Shown: in pieces, positions 1-8,236 of the stretch
Numbering within the stretch: position 1 is the first letter of the stretch
How the letters are laid out: each line of letters opens with the position of its first letter
DNA from: Lachnospiraceae bacterium
GTDB taxonomy: Bacteria > Bacillota > Clostridia > Lachnospirales > Lachnospiraceae
Length of the DNA: 37,627 bases
Assembly (NCBI GenBank): GCA_016288005.1
Contig: JAEEXY010000028.1
Coordinates: 1 to 37,627, forward strand
Direction: 5' to 3'
Made by a program: the position numbers and the translations under genes
The notes under the pieces: model-generated
What the model was told of the DNA's origin: nothing
Databases searched by the model: none
Seen by the model: only the letters and a program-made list of their open reading frames with translations

Positions 1-905
1 TTGTCCCCGTCACATGCGTCACAGCCGCAGCTTCTGCGGAAGACGGTCCTGCCCTTATATATAGTCGTCTCAGAAACCTGCTCGCCGTTCATCAGCCGTT
101 TCAGCACATCGCACGCGATCACCGCCGCATCCTTATCCCTGCGATCTATGCCGGTAACGGACGGCCTGAACACCATACTGTTATTGCTGTAATTGAACGA
201 GCAGACCTTTATATCACCGGGTACGGCAAAGCCCCTGCTCTCAAGCTCCATGATCAGCCCGATTGAGCACACATCATGCACGCAGACCACGGCATCGGCA
301 TCGAACATGACGCCGCGTCGGTCATATTTATCGAATATCTGCCTGCCAATCTGGATACCCACCAGACTGTCCAGCATCCTTCTCTCATCAATGGGGATGC
401 CGTGCTTTTCCAGCACATCGCGGTAAGTGGCGCGGGCTATATCGGAAATGCGCCTGTTGCCCTCGTTCAGCACCAGATTGATATTCCTGCAGCCGTGTTT
501 GACCACCAAATGCTCGAGCAGCTCGTACGCCGCATCCTGTGTATCAAGATGCACTGCGGGCACTCCGGGCACATCTATATTGATCGTAACGACAGGTACA
601 CCGCGCTTGATAAGCTTGCCCGCTATCTCTCCCGCCAGACCGTTGCTGCCAAGATTTGCCTCGATAATGCAGCCGTCCAACTCCATATGGTCGATCAGGC
701 TGTAGTTCGCAGCCTCGCCATGACGGTATTCTTTTTCTTCTCCGTTTATAAAGACACCGTAATTAGTAAGCACGTAAAATATGTAATCTCCGCGCCTTTT
801 CAGCTCCGAGTGGACCGAAGTGATGATATTGCGGTGCCTCTCGTTATTCGATGCGCAGATGACCAATGCTATCTTTTTGGGCTTTTTTTCTTCATCTTTG
901 CTCAT
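1..905 (-). CDS. LacI-type (periplasmic-binding-protein-like) sensor protein, N-terminal part
   Basis: The reading frame is open from an ATG at 905 to the window edge, giving about 301 residues without a stop; the 3' end lies outside. GAGGA sits about 8 nt before the ATG. After a short charged start the protein goes straight into a LacI/PBP1-like ligand-binding fold (KIALVICASNN, then DGCIIEANLGSNG, VPVVTINIDVPG, the DAVVCVHDVCSIGLIMELE sugar-binding-domain pattern, and a final FRRSCGC). There is no N-terminal LacI helix-turn-helix, so it is unlikely to be an ordinary repressor. In Lachnospiraceae such headless domains are often fused to a downstream GGDEF or other output domain; that is inference because the rest is missing. 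It begins 66 nt after the lipoprotein gene and could share its transcript. Confidence 0.75.
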   Translation of the reverse strand, partial: MSKDEEKKPKKIALVICASNNERHRNIITSVHSELKRRGDYIFYVLTNYGVFINGEEKEYRHGEAANYSLIDHMELDGCIIEANLGSNGLAGEIAGKLIKRGVPVVTINIDVPGVPAVHLDTQDAAYELLEHLVVKHGCRNINLVLNEGNRRISDIARATYRDVLEKHGIPIDERRMLDSLVGIQIGRQIFDKYDRRGVMFDADAVVCVHDVCSIGLIMELESRGFAVPGDIKVCSFNYSNNSMVFRPSVTGIDRRDKDAAVIACDVLKRLMNGEQVSETTIYKGRTVFRRSCGCDACDGD

Positions 906-971
906 AGAATGCTTCCTCATCAGGAACTCTGTTTCAAAAGATCATTCCGACAGTCAGATTCGCGGATCGCT

Positions 972-2870
972 TCATTCTCCGCTTTTTATATACAGGCTCT
1001 CCTCCGAACCGGTATGGAATCGGACTTCTTCGGACGAGCCGTCTGCCTTGACCAGCACCGCCGTCAAAATGTCGTCATGGTAAAAGCCTTTGTCGTACGA
1101 GAGTTTCTCGATCCATCCGTCGCGGCAGAAGAAGCCATCGGTGGTCACGACACGATCATCGAGGTCGGCGTTCATATCCGCCTCGTAACGTACCGTGAGG
1201 AGCTCACGTTTATTTATCTTTACGCTTAAAATGCCGTCGACAAAAAGCAGCGCAACATCGGCGAACCGGCCTTCGCCGACATAATCGAAACCGGTCAGCG
1301 ACTGTGTCCAATAGTACGGCTGATCCTTTTCCAGACCGTCATCGCCCGAAGAACTGTTCTCCTTGCTGGGCACAGGCTTTGAAACGTTTTCCTGCCAGAT
1401 CTCCGTACGCTTCACCGCAGATGCGGGAGAAACGATCTCACAGCCCTCGGGGAAACTCGGGTATTTCTCATCCTGTCCGTAATAATCCGGTATCGCGCCG
1501 GTAAACTCAGCTTTTTTCAGCCCGTCGCACTTCAAGAAGGCTTTCTCGCCGACGCTGCTGATGCAGTTCCCGAAGGTGACCTTTGTAAGACCCGTGCAAC
1601 CGTTGAAAGCATATTTCCCGACATAAGCCAGACCATCGGGGAATACGAGTTCGCCTTTAAGTTCCTCACACAGCGAGAACGCGCTATCCTTGATATGCGT
1701 AAGCGTCTCCGGGAAGCCTGCTATCGAAGTAAAGCTCTTGCAGTCCATAAATGCAGCTTGTCCGATAGAGATAAGCTTTGAAGGAAGTTTCAGTTCACCG
1801 GTAAATGCAGTATCTCCGAAAGCATGGTCGCCGATGATAAGCAGCGACTCGGGCAGAACCAGTTCTCCGGTAAGGCTCTTACAGCCGCGGAAAGTCCCCG
1901 AGCAGATATAATCGATATTTGAGGGAAGTTTCAGCGAGGTAAGGCTCTCACAACCCTCAAAAACGTTGTTCTCCATACGCTTCATGCCGTCGGGCAGCAC
2001 TATCGCGCCTTTAAGATTTCTGCAATACGCCAGCGCTCCGTTTCCCATGTACTCAAGGCTCTCCGGCAAAGTCAGCGTTCCGTCGAAGCCGCAGCTGTTA
2101 AAAGCATGGAAACCGATCTCCTTAACGCCCTCGGGGATCACCAGATCGCCCTTGAAATTCTCGCAGCTCGTAAAGCAGGAATACTCTATTTTATCAAGAC
2201 CGGCCGAAAGCTTCAGTCTGCCGTCAAAACCGCACTGGCTGAAAGTCCAGTCTCCGATCGAAGTAACGGAATCGGGAATGATAAGATCGCCGGTCAGCCC
2301 ACTGCACTCATGGAAAGCACATCTGCCGATAGTTTCCAGACCATCGGGCAGCACTAACGTGCCCTTGACACTCTCCAGCTGCTGAAAAGCCTCCGGACCT
2401 ATGGACTTAAGCGACTTTGAGAGCTTGAGCCCCGTAAAACCGGTGCAGCGCTCGAAAGCATATCCTCCTATCGTTTCCACGCTGTCCGGGATCACCAGGT
2501 CGCCTTTCAGGCCGTCGCAGCCGTAGAACGCGAACTCGCCTATCTCCTTCAGACTCTCGGGCAGGACGAGCTCACCTGTCAGGTTATGGTTCGAATAGAA
2601 GGCATTGCGTACTATAGAAGTGATGCCCTCGGAAATAACGAGTTTCTTGATCTTATAGCCAGACCAGAGGAACTTCTCGCCCTCCATCGCACCGGTTCCC
2701 GAGATAGTAAGCGTGGCTGACTTTTTATCGTATTCCCATGTGATATTGCTCCCGCAGGTTCCCTGCTCTGCGGTGCCTTTGCCGTTGTTGCCGTCCTTAT
2801 TCTTATCTTTGCATCCAAATAAACCAAACAACATAATAACCCCCAGTAAAAAAATGATTATACGTTTCAT
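972..2870 (-). CDS. BspA-type leucine-rich-repeat lipoprotein
   Basis: This is a predicted exported lipoprotein of 632 residues. The ATG at 2870 starts a classic signal peptide (MKRIIIFLLGVIMLFGLFGC) whose Cys fits a lipobox. The frame extends 17 codons upstream to a TTG, but that would bury the signal, and AGAGAGG lies upstream of the chosen ATG. Residues about 50-460 are tandem LRR_5 repeats of about 23 residues (pattern LVLPDGLETIGRCAFHECSGL), as in BspA and Treponema repeat proteins, which mediate binding to proteins or matrix. The last ~150 residues are a non-repeat, beta-rich domain I do not recognise, containing LFVDGILSVKINKRELLTV. Target unknown. Confidence 0.85.
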   Translation of the reverse strand: MKRIIIFLLGVIMLFGLFGCKDKNKDGNNGKGTAEQGTCGSNITWEYDKKSATLTISGTGAMEGEKFLWSGYKIKKLVISEGITSIVRNAFYSNHNLTGELVLPESLKEIGEFAFYGCDGLKGDLVIPDSVETIGGYAFERCTGFTGLKLSKSLKSIGPEAFQQLESVKGTLVLPDGLETIGRCAFHECSGLTGDLIIPDSVTSIGDWTFSQCGFDGRLKLSAGLDKIEYSCFTSCENFKGDLVIPEGVKEIGFHAFNSCGFDGTLTLPESLEYMGNGALAYCRNLKGAIVLPDGMKRMENNVFEGCESLTSLKLPSNIDYICSGTFRGCKSLTGELVLPESLLIIGDHAFGDTAFTGELKLPSKLISIGQAAFMDCKSFTSIAGFPETLTHIKDSAFSLCEELKGELVFPDGLAYVGKYAFNGCTGLTKVTFGNCISSVGEKAFLKCDGLKKAEFTGAIPDYYGQDEKYPSFPEGCEIVSPASAVKRTEIWQENVSKPVPSKENSSSGDDGLEKDQPYYWTQSLTGFDYVGEGRFADVALLFVDGILSVKINKRELLTVRYEADMNADLDDRVVTTDGFFCRDGWIEKLSYDKGFYHDDILTAVLVKADGSSEEVRFHTGSEESLYIKSGE

Positions 2871-2987
2871 ACGCTGCCGTACCTCTCTGCCGAGCGGAAC
2901 CTCGCCCGCCTCTCTGCCCAATATTTTATCACATCATACAGATTTCATAAATCCCTCATTCGTATGACAAGGCAAGGCACGGGGACT

Positions 2988-3060
2988 CATGTAAGACATG
3001 GGGACGGTTCTTCTGTCTGCGAAGTGCGCAGACAGAAGAACCGTCCCCATGTCTTACATG
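2988..3060. repeat. REP-like perfect inverted repeat, GGGGACGGTTCTT family, copy A
   Basis: The arms 2988-3021 and 3027-3060 are perfectly complementary over 34 bp, with a 5-nt loop (aagtg). The inner core GGGGACGGTTCTTCTGTCTGC is nearly the same as in copies B (8144-8202) and C (16760-16824), while loop and flanks differ. No T-run follows on either strand, so this copy is not an obvious intrinsic terminator. It lies between the valS stop and the lipoprotein gene. Confidence 0.9.
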
Positions 3061-3072
3061 TCTTAAAAAATA

Positions 3073-5814
3073 TTATTTCCTGAGTGATGCAAGGCGTTCC
3101 TCAACCTGACTGTACATATCGGTGTACTTGGCGAGCTTAGCCTTCTCCTCGGCCAGCTTGGCCTCGGGTGCCTTGTTCACGAAGTTCGGGTTGGCGAGCA
3201 TGCCGTTTACGCGCTTTAACTCACCCTCGAGGCGGGTCTTTTCCTTCTCGAGACGCTCGATCTCCTTTGCGATGTCAACGAGCTCAGCGAAAGGAATGTA
3301 GATCGTAGCACCGTGGATCAGCGCAGAAACCGCGTCCTCACCGATACCGGTCTTGTCGGGCTGGATGGTAACGGACGATGCGCCGCCGAGCGAAGCAAAG
3401 AATACTTTGCTGTTCTCAAAGATCCTGCGAACCTTGTCCGACTCGCTCACAACGAATACAGCGGCCTTGCGGCTCATGGGTACGTTCATCTCCGTGCGGA
3501 GGTTTCTGATGCCCTTTACGGCCTCCTTGATGAGCTCTACGGCCTCTTCCTCGTCCTCGAACGACCTGTCAGCGGTAAATACCGGCCAGTCGGAGATCAT
3601 GATCGACTCATTCTTATCGATTGTGCCCTGCTCTTCCTTCAGTGTGCAGAAGATTTCCTCTGTGATGAAGGGCATATAAGGATGCAGGAGCTTCAGCGCG
3701 TCAACAAGAACACTGTTCAGCGTCCACATTGCGGCCTTTTTCGAAGCTTCATTCTCACCGTAGAGTCTCGGCTTAACCATCTCGATGTACCAGTCGCACA
3801 GATCGTCGTAAATGAAATCGTAGATTTTCTGTGCCGCGATACCGAGCTCGAACTTCTCCATCGACTCGGTTACCTCACGTACGGTACGGTTAACCTTCGA
3901 AAGGATCCACTTATCCGCGTCCTCGAGTCCGGCCTTAACCGAATCGATCGCAGCGTCAAAGTCAACCTTCACGCCGGCCTCTGCCAGCTGCTGCATGTTC
4001 ATCATGATGAAACGCGACGCGTTCCAAACCTTGTTCGCGAAATTACGCGAAGCCTCAACTCTCGACATGTAGAAACGCATGTCATTGCCGGGCGCGTTGC
4101 CGGTGATCAGAGTGAAGCGGAGCGCGTCAGCGCCGTATTTATCGATGATCTCGAGAGGATCGATACCGTTGCCGAGAGACTTGCTCATCTTGCGGCCCTG
4201 GTCGTCGCGTACGAGTCCGTGGAAGAGAACGGTCTTAAACGGTCTCTTTCCCATCTGCTCGTAGCCCGAGAAGATCATCCTGATAACCCAGAAGAAAATG
4301 ATGTCGTAGCCTGTAACCAGAACATCCGTAGGATAGAAATAGTCCAGATCCTCGGTCTTTTCGGGCCATCCCAGAGTCGAGAAAGGCCAGAGCGCCGAGC
4401 TGAACCAGGTATCCAGAGTGTCGGGATCCTGTGTGAGGTGCGTGCTGCCGCACTTCGGGCACTTAGTGGGAGCGGTCTTCGATACGATGATCTCGCCGCA
4501 GTCGTCGCAGTACCAGGCGGGGATACGATGGCCCCACCAGAGCTGACGTGAAATGCACCAGTCACGGATATTGTCTGTCCAGTTGAAGTAGGTCTTCTCC
4601 ATGCGGTCGGGGATCAGCTCGATGTCGTGGCTCTTGATCGCCTCTACGGCGGGCTTGATCATCTCGTCCATCTTAACGAACCACTGCTTTTTGATCATCG
4701 GCTCAACGGTCGAATGGCAGCGGTAGCATGTGCCTACGTTGTGGCTGTAATCCTCGATGCGAACGAGCAGACCCATCTCATCGAGTTCCTTAACGATCTG
4801 CTTGCGGGCCTCATAGCGGTCCATGCCGCAGAACTTGCCGCCGTTCTCGTTGATCGTCGCATCGTCGTTCATGATATTGATCTCGGGCAGGTTGTGACGC
4901 TTTCCTACCTCGAAATCGTTAGGGTCATGCGCGGGCGTGATCTTAACAACGCCGGTTCCGAAATCCTTTTCTACGTAGCTGTCGGCGATAACCGGGATCT
5001 TTCTCTCAACGAAGGGTATCCATACAAAGCCGCCAACGAGATCGGTATAACGCTCATCCTCGGGATTAACCGCAATAGCGGTATCACCGAGCATGGTCTC
5101 GGGACGTGTGGTCGCGAACTCAAGGAAACGTGTCTTTGAGATGCTGCCGTCAGCCTCAACAAAAGGATACTTGATGTGCCAGAAATGGCCGGCCTGCTCC
5201 TCATACTCTACCTCCGCGTCGGAGATCGAAGTATTGCAGACAGGACACCAGTTAACGATCCTGGAGCCCTTGTATATCCAGCCCTTATCGTAAAGCTTTG
5301 TGAAAACCTCGGTTACGGCCTTATTGCAGCCCTCGTCCATCGTGAAACGCTCACGGTCCCAGTCGCAGGACGAACCGAGCTTTTTGAGCTGGGAAACGAT
5401 CCTTCCGCCGTACTCCTTTTTCCAGTCCCATGCGCGCTCGAGGAATCTCTCGCGGCCGAGCTCCTCCTTCGAGGTGCCCTCCTTTTTCAGGGTCTCAACG
5501 ATCTTGGCCTCGGTAGCTATCGAAGCGTGGTCGGTGCCGGGCTGCCAGAGCGCGTTATAGCCCTGCATGCGCTTGAAACGGATCAGGATATCCTGCATCG
5601 TGTTGTCGAGCGCGTGGCCCATGTGCAGCTGTCCGGTGATATTCGGCGGCGGGATCACGATCGTGAAGGGTTTCTTCGAACGGTCAACCTCTGCGTGAAA
5701 ATACTTTTTTTCTATCCATTTTGAATAGAGTCTGTCCTCGATCTGCTTGGGATCGTAGGTTTTGGCAAGCTCCTTACCGCTCGCCTTTGCGTAGCTTTCG
5801 CTCATGTCCGGCAT
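3073..5814 (-). CDS. valS: Valine--tRNA ligase
   Basis: This class I aminoacyl-tRNA synthetase charges tRNA-Val in the cytoplasm. At 913 residues it has the usual ValRS length. Visible are the HIGH-type signature [13 protein letters not shown] near the N-terminus, the KMSKS loop ([11 protein letters not shown]), a CP1 editing domain with [14 protein letters not shown], zinc-ribbon-like Cys pairs (YCDDCGE, KCPKCG), and the C-terminal ValRS coiled coil ([16 protein letters not shown]). The start is set at ATG 5814, preceded by AAGGAGG at 6-nt spacing; the frame extends upstream only through the T-box leader. It is controlled by the T-box at 5828-6124. The reported order valS-lipoprotein-sensor is co-directional, but palindrome A intervenes. 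Confidence 0.97.
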   Translation of the reverse strand: MPDMSESYAKASGKELAKTYDPKQIEDRLYSKWIEKKYFHAEVDRSKKPFTIVIPPPNITGQLHMGHALDNTMQDILIRFKRMQGYNALWQPGTDHASIATEAKIVETLKKEGTSKEELGRERFLERAWDWKKEYGGRIVSQLKKLGSSCDWDRERFTMDEGCNKAVTEVFTKLYDKGWIYKGSRIVNWCPVCNTSISDAEVEYEEQAGHFWHIKYPFVEADGSISKTRFLEFATTRPETMLGDTAIAVNPEDERYTDLVGGFVWIPFVERKIPVIADSYVEKDFGTGVVKITPAHDPNDFEVGKRHNLPEINIMNDDATINENGGKFCGMDRYEARKQIVKELDEMGLLVRIEDYSHNVGTCYRCHSTVEPMIKKQWFVKMDEMIKPAVEAIKSHDIELIPDRMEKTYFNWTDNIRDWCISRQLWWGHRIPAWYCDDCGEIIVSKTAPTKCPKCGSTHLTQDPDTLDTWFSSALWPFSTLGWPEKTEDLDYFYPTDVLVTGYDIIFFWVIRMIFSGYEQMGKRPFKTVLFHGLVRDDQGRKMSKSLGNGIDPLEIIDKYGADALRFTLITGNAPGNDMRFYMSRVEASRNFANKVWNASRFIMMNMQQLAEAGVKVDFDAAIDSVKAGLEDADKWILSKVNRTVREVTESMEKFELGIAAQKIYDFIYDDLCDWYIEMVKPRLYGENEASKKAAMWTLNSVLVDALKLLHPYMPFITEEIFCTLKEEQGTIDKNESIMISDWPVFTADRSFEDEEEAVELIKEAVKGIRNLRTEMNVPMSRKAAVFVVSESDKVRRIFENSKVFFASLGGASSVTIQPDKTGIGEDAVSALIHGATIYIPFAELVDIAKEIERLEKEKTRLEGELKRVNGMLANPNFVNKAPEAKLAEEKAKLAKYTDMYSQVEERLASLRK

Positions 5815-5827
5815 AAAAAACCTCCTT

Positions 5828-5868
5828 AAAAAAACGTAAGCCCTCATCGTATAAGGACGATGAGGGCT
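5828..5868 (-). terminator. T-box-controlled attenuator of valS
   Basis: The arms 5857-5868 and 5839-5850 (AGCCCTCATCGT) pair perfectly over 12 bp around a 6-nt loop. They are followed on the minus strand by ACG and seven T (5834-5828), just before the valS Shine-Dalgarno. Confidence 0.9.
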
Positions 5869-6124
5869 ATCGTGATACCACCTTAATTCATCGCAAAGCT
5901 TTATGGCCCGCGATCTCATTACGCAGCTCAATCAAGCTGCTCGTCTGTAACGGGACTTCCCGTTGTCTCCTACTGTCGATACACGTATGGCATCTCTTCA
6001 GAAACACTGCTCAGGAGCTACCTTCGATAAGCTTCCCCGAAATGGTCTTCCAGCCGCATATGCGGACCATAATCTCTGGCGGTTGCCGCTTACCTAATCC
6101 TCTCCGTCACTGCATTTAAAATAT
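5828..6124 (-). promoter_or_regulatory. T-box leader (uncharged tRNA-Val riboswitch) of valS
   Basis: The ~300-nt leader between the promoter and the valS ribosome site carries the T-box element AAGGTGGTATCACG (about 5868-5888, read on the minus strand). It is followed by a 12-bp terminator hairpin, whose 5' arm can instead pair in the antiterminator. Upstream are Stem-I-like sequences including GAGAGGATTAGG and a long hairpin. A GTA triplet at 6021-6019 is a possible Val specifier, but I have not folded Stem I. T-box leaders read through when the cognate tRNA is uncharged. Confidence 0.9.
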
Positions 6125-6131
6125 TAACTGA

Positions 6132-6160
6132 ATAGTAACGTAACATCTGCCTTTTGTCAA
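6132..6160 (-). promoter_or_regulatory. Sigma-A promoter of valS
   Basis: On the minus strand, TTGACA (6160-6155) is separated by exactly 17 bp from TACTAT (6137-6132). Transcription would begin near 6124, at the 5' end of the T-box leader. The -35 lies just past the typA stop codon. Confidence 0.8.
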
Positions 6161-6184
6161 GTGCTGTTTTATACGACCGTCCGG

Positions 6185-8008
6185 TCAGTGCTTGAAGCCC
6201 GCTCTCTTTCTGAGGGTCGGGTCAAGGATCTTCTTTCTGATGCGAAGACTCTTGGGCGTAACTTCAAGAAGCTCATCGTTATCAATAAAATCCAGCGCCT
6301 GCTCAAGGCTCAGGATCCTGGGCGGTGTAAGACGGAGTGCCTCATCCGCCGCAGAAGAACGGGTATTGGTCATCTGCTTTTTCTTGCAGACATTGAGCTC
6401 AATATCCTCTCCTTTACCGGACTGACCGATGACCATGCCGGCATAAACCTTTTCGCCGGGTCCGATGAACAGCGTACCGCGCTCCTGCGCGTTGTACAGG
6501 CCGTAGGTAACGCTCTCGCCGCCCTCGAACGCGATAAGGCTGCCCTGCTTGCGGAACTCGATATCGCCCTTGTAAGGCGCGTAGCAATCGAATATCGTGT
6601 TCAGTATGCCGTTGCCCTTTGTATCGGTCATAAACTCGCCGCGGTAACCGATCAGGCCTCTAGAAGGAATGGAGAACTCCAGTCTCTGATATCCGCCGGC
6701 CGCAGTCGAAACACCGAGAAGCTCGCCCTTGCGGCCGCTGAGCTTCTGAATGACAGCTCCCGCAAATTCATCGGGAACATCAATGATCGCGCGTTCCATG
6801 GGCTCCAGCTTTTTGCCGTCCTCATCGTAGCGGTAGATTACCTCTGCCTTCGATACGGCAAACTCGTAGCCCTCACGGCGCATCGTCTCGATAAGTATCG
6901 AAAGATGCAGCTCGCCGCGTCCCGAAACCTTGAAGGCCTCGGTCGTATCGGTCTCCTCGACACGCAGCGAAACATCCGTGTTCAGCTCTCTGAAAAGTCT
7001 CTCGCGGATATGACGCGAGGTAACCCACTTGCCCTCCTGACCTGCCAGAGGCGAATCATTGACGATAAAATTCATCGAAAGTGTGGGCTCCGATATCTTC
7101 TGGAACGGGATAGGCTCGGGCTGCTCAGGCGAGCAGATCGTGTCACCGATGTGAATATCGTCGATACCCGAGATCGCAACGATCGAACCGACAGTCGCGC
7201 TCTGCACCTCGACCTTTTTCAGGCCGTCGTACTCGTAGAGCTTGCTGATCTTGACCTTGCGGACCTGATCGGGATTGTGATAGTTCACGATGACCGCATC
7301 CTGACCGACCCTGATGGTGCCGTTGTCGACCTTTCCGCAGCCTATACGTCCGACATACTCATTATAATCAATGGTGGAAATAAGCACCTGCGTTCCGCGG
7401 TCGGGATCACCCTCGGGCGCGGGAATGTGCTCGATGATCGTATCGAACAGGGGCTTCATGTTCTCGGGCTTGTCGCCGAGCTCCAGGATAGCCACGCCCG
7501 ACTTGGCCGATGCGTAAACAAAAGGCGCATCGAGCTGGTCCTCGCTCGCGTCGAGCTCGATGAAGAGATCGAGTACCTCATCGATAACACGTGCGGGATC
7601 CGCCTCGGGACGGTCGATCTTATTGATGCAGACGATAACAGGCAGACTCAGCTCCAGAGCCTTTTTCAGAACGAATTTGGTCTGGGGCATCGGGCCCTCG
7701 AATGCGTCAACGACCAGGATAACGCCGTTAACCATCTTGAGCACACGCTCAACCTCACCGCCGAAATCGGCGTGGCCGGGCGTATCTATGATATTGATCT
7801 TAACTCCGTTGTAATTGACCGCCGTGTTCTTCGAGAGGATCGTGATACCTCTCTCCCTCTCCAGATCGTTCGAGTCCATAACTCTTTCCTCAACGACCTG
7901 ATTCTGGCGGAAAACACCGCTCTGCTTCAAGAGACAGTCGACCAGCGTTGTCTTGCCGTGGTCAACGTGAGCGATGATCGCAATGTTTCTGATGTCTTCG
8001 CGTTTCAT
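6185..8008 (-). CDS. typA: Translational GTPase TypA/BipA
   Basis: This ribosome-associated GTPase of the EF-G superfamily is involved in 50S assembly and stress adaptation. It is 607 residues, normal for the family. Motifs seen are the P-loop AHVDHGKTT at residues 13-21, RGITI (G2), DTPGHADF (G3), NKIDRP (G4) and SAKSG (G5). These are followed by the EF-Tu-like beta barrel, the EF-G III/V-like domains (GRGELHLSILIETMRREG), and the TypA-specific C-terminal domain ending RKRAGFKH. ATG 8008 has AAGGA about 8 nt upstream and its own promoter. I see no strong terminator after the stop. Confidence 0.97.
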   Translation of the reverse strand: MKREDIRNIAIIAHVDHGKTTLVDCLLKQSGVFRQNQVVEERVMDSNDLERERGITILSKNTAVNYNGVKINIIDTPGHADFGGEVERVLKMVNGVILVVDAFEGPMPQTKFVLKKALELSLPVIVCINKIDRPEADPARVIDEVLDLFIELDASEDQLDAPFVYASAKSGVAILELGDKPENMKPLFDTIIEHIPAPEGDPDRGTQVLISTIDYNEYVGRIGCGKVDNGTIRVGQDAVIVNYHNPDQVRKVKISKLYEYDGLKKVEVQSATVGSIVAISGIDDIHIGDTICSPEQPEPIPFQKISEPTLSMNFIVNDSPLAGQEGKWVTSRHIRERLFRELNTDVSLRVEETDTTEAFKVSGRGELHLSILIETMRREGYEFAVSKAEVIYRYDEDGKKLEPMERAIIDVPDEFAGAVIQKLSGRKGELLGVSTAAGGYQRLEFSIPSRGLIGYRGEFMTDTKGNGILNTIFDCYAPYKGDIEFRKQGSLIAFEGGESVTYGLYNAQERGTLFIGPGEKVYAGMVIGQSGKGEDIELNVCKKKQMTNTRSSAADEALRLTPPRILSLEQALDFIDNDELLEVTPKSLRIRKKILDPTLRKRAGFKH

Positions 8009-8091
8009 ATACTACTTTCCTTCTTTCAAGCTGCGCGCGGGATGCTCCGTCTGCATCGCCGTTTTACCTTCCTAATCTTTTAAACTTTAAA

Positions 8092-8119
8092 ATTATAGCA
8101 TATTCAAAGAAAATCGCAA
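8092..8119 (-). promoter_or_regulatory. Promoter of typA
   Basis: On the minus strand, TTGCGA (8119-8114) is followed after 16 bp by a consensus TATAAT (8097-8092), about 85 bp before the typA ATG. Confidence 0.7.
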
Positions 8120-8143
8120 GTCTTTTCTTCCATAATAAAAAAT

Positions 8144-8202
8144 GCCGCGGGGACGGTTCTTTTGGTAACGCAGTTCGTTACCAAAAGAACCGTCCCCGTG
8201 GC
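8144..8202. repeat. REP-like inverted repeat, GGGGACGGTTCTT family, copy B, probable terminator
   Basis: The 27-bp arms 8144-8170 and 8176-8202 pair with one mismatch (a G-U on RNA) around cagtt. The core is shared with copies A and C, but the tip reads GGTAACG instead of GTCTGC. On the minus strand the hairpin is followed at once by ATTTTTTATT, so this copy can end transcription of the gene at 8237-11023. Confidence 0.88.
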
Positions 8203-8236
8203 TGTCGTAAATATTTATCGTATCATCTTGGAATGA

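Noticed and set aside
3313..4551. 412-codon plus-strand ORF opposite valS
   Set aside because: It lies wholly within valS on the other strand and encodes no recognisable protein.
5815..5931. N-terminal extension of valS to 5931
   Set aside because: It is translated T-box leader; the ribosome site is next to ATG 5814.
6161..8083. 640-codon plus-strand ORF opposite typA
   Set aside because: It is the mirror of a highly conserved gene, has no ribosome site and no recognisable domain; high-GC third positions leave the antisense frame open.
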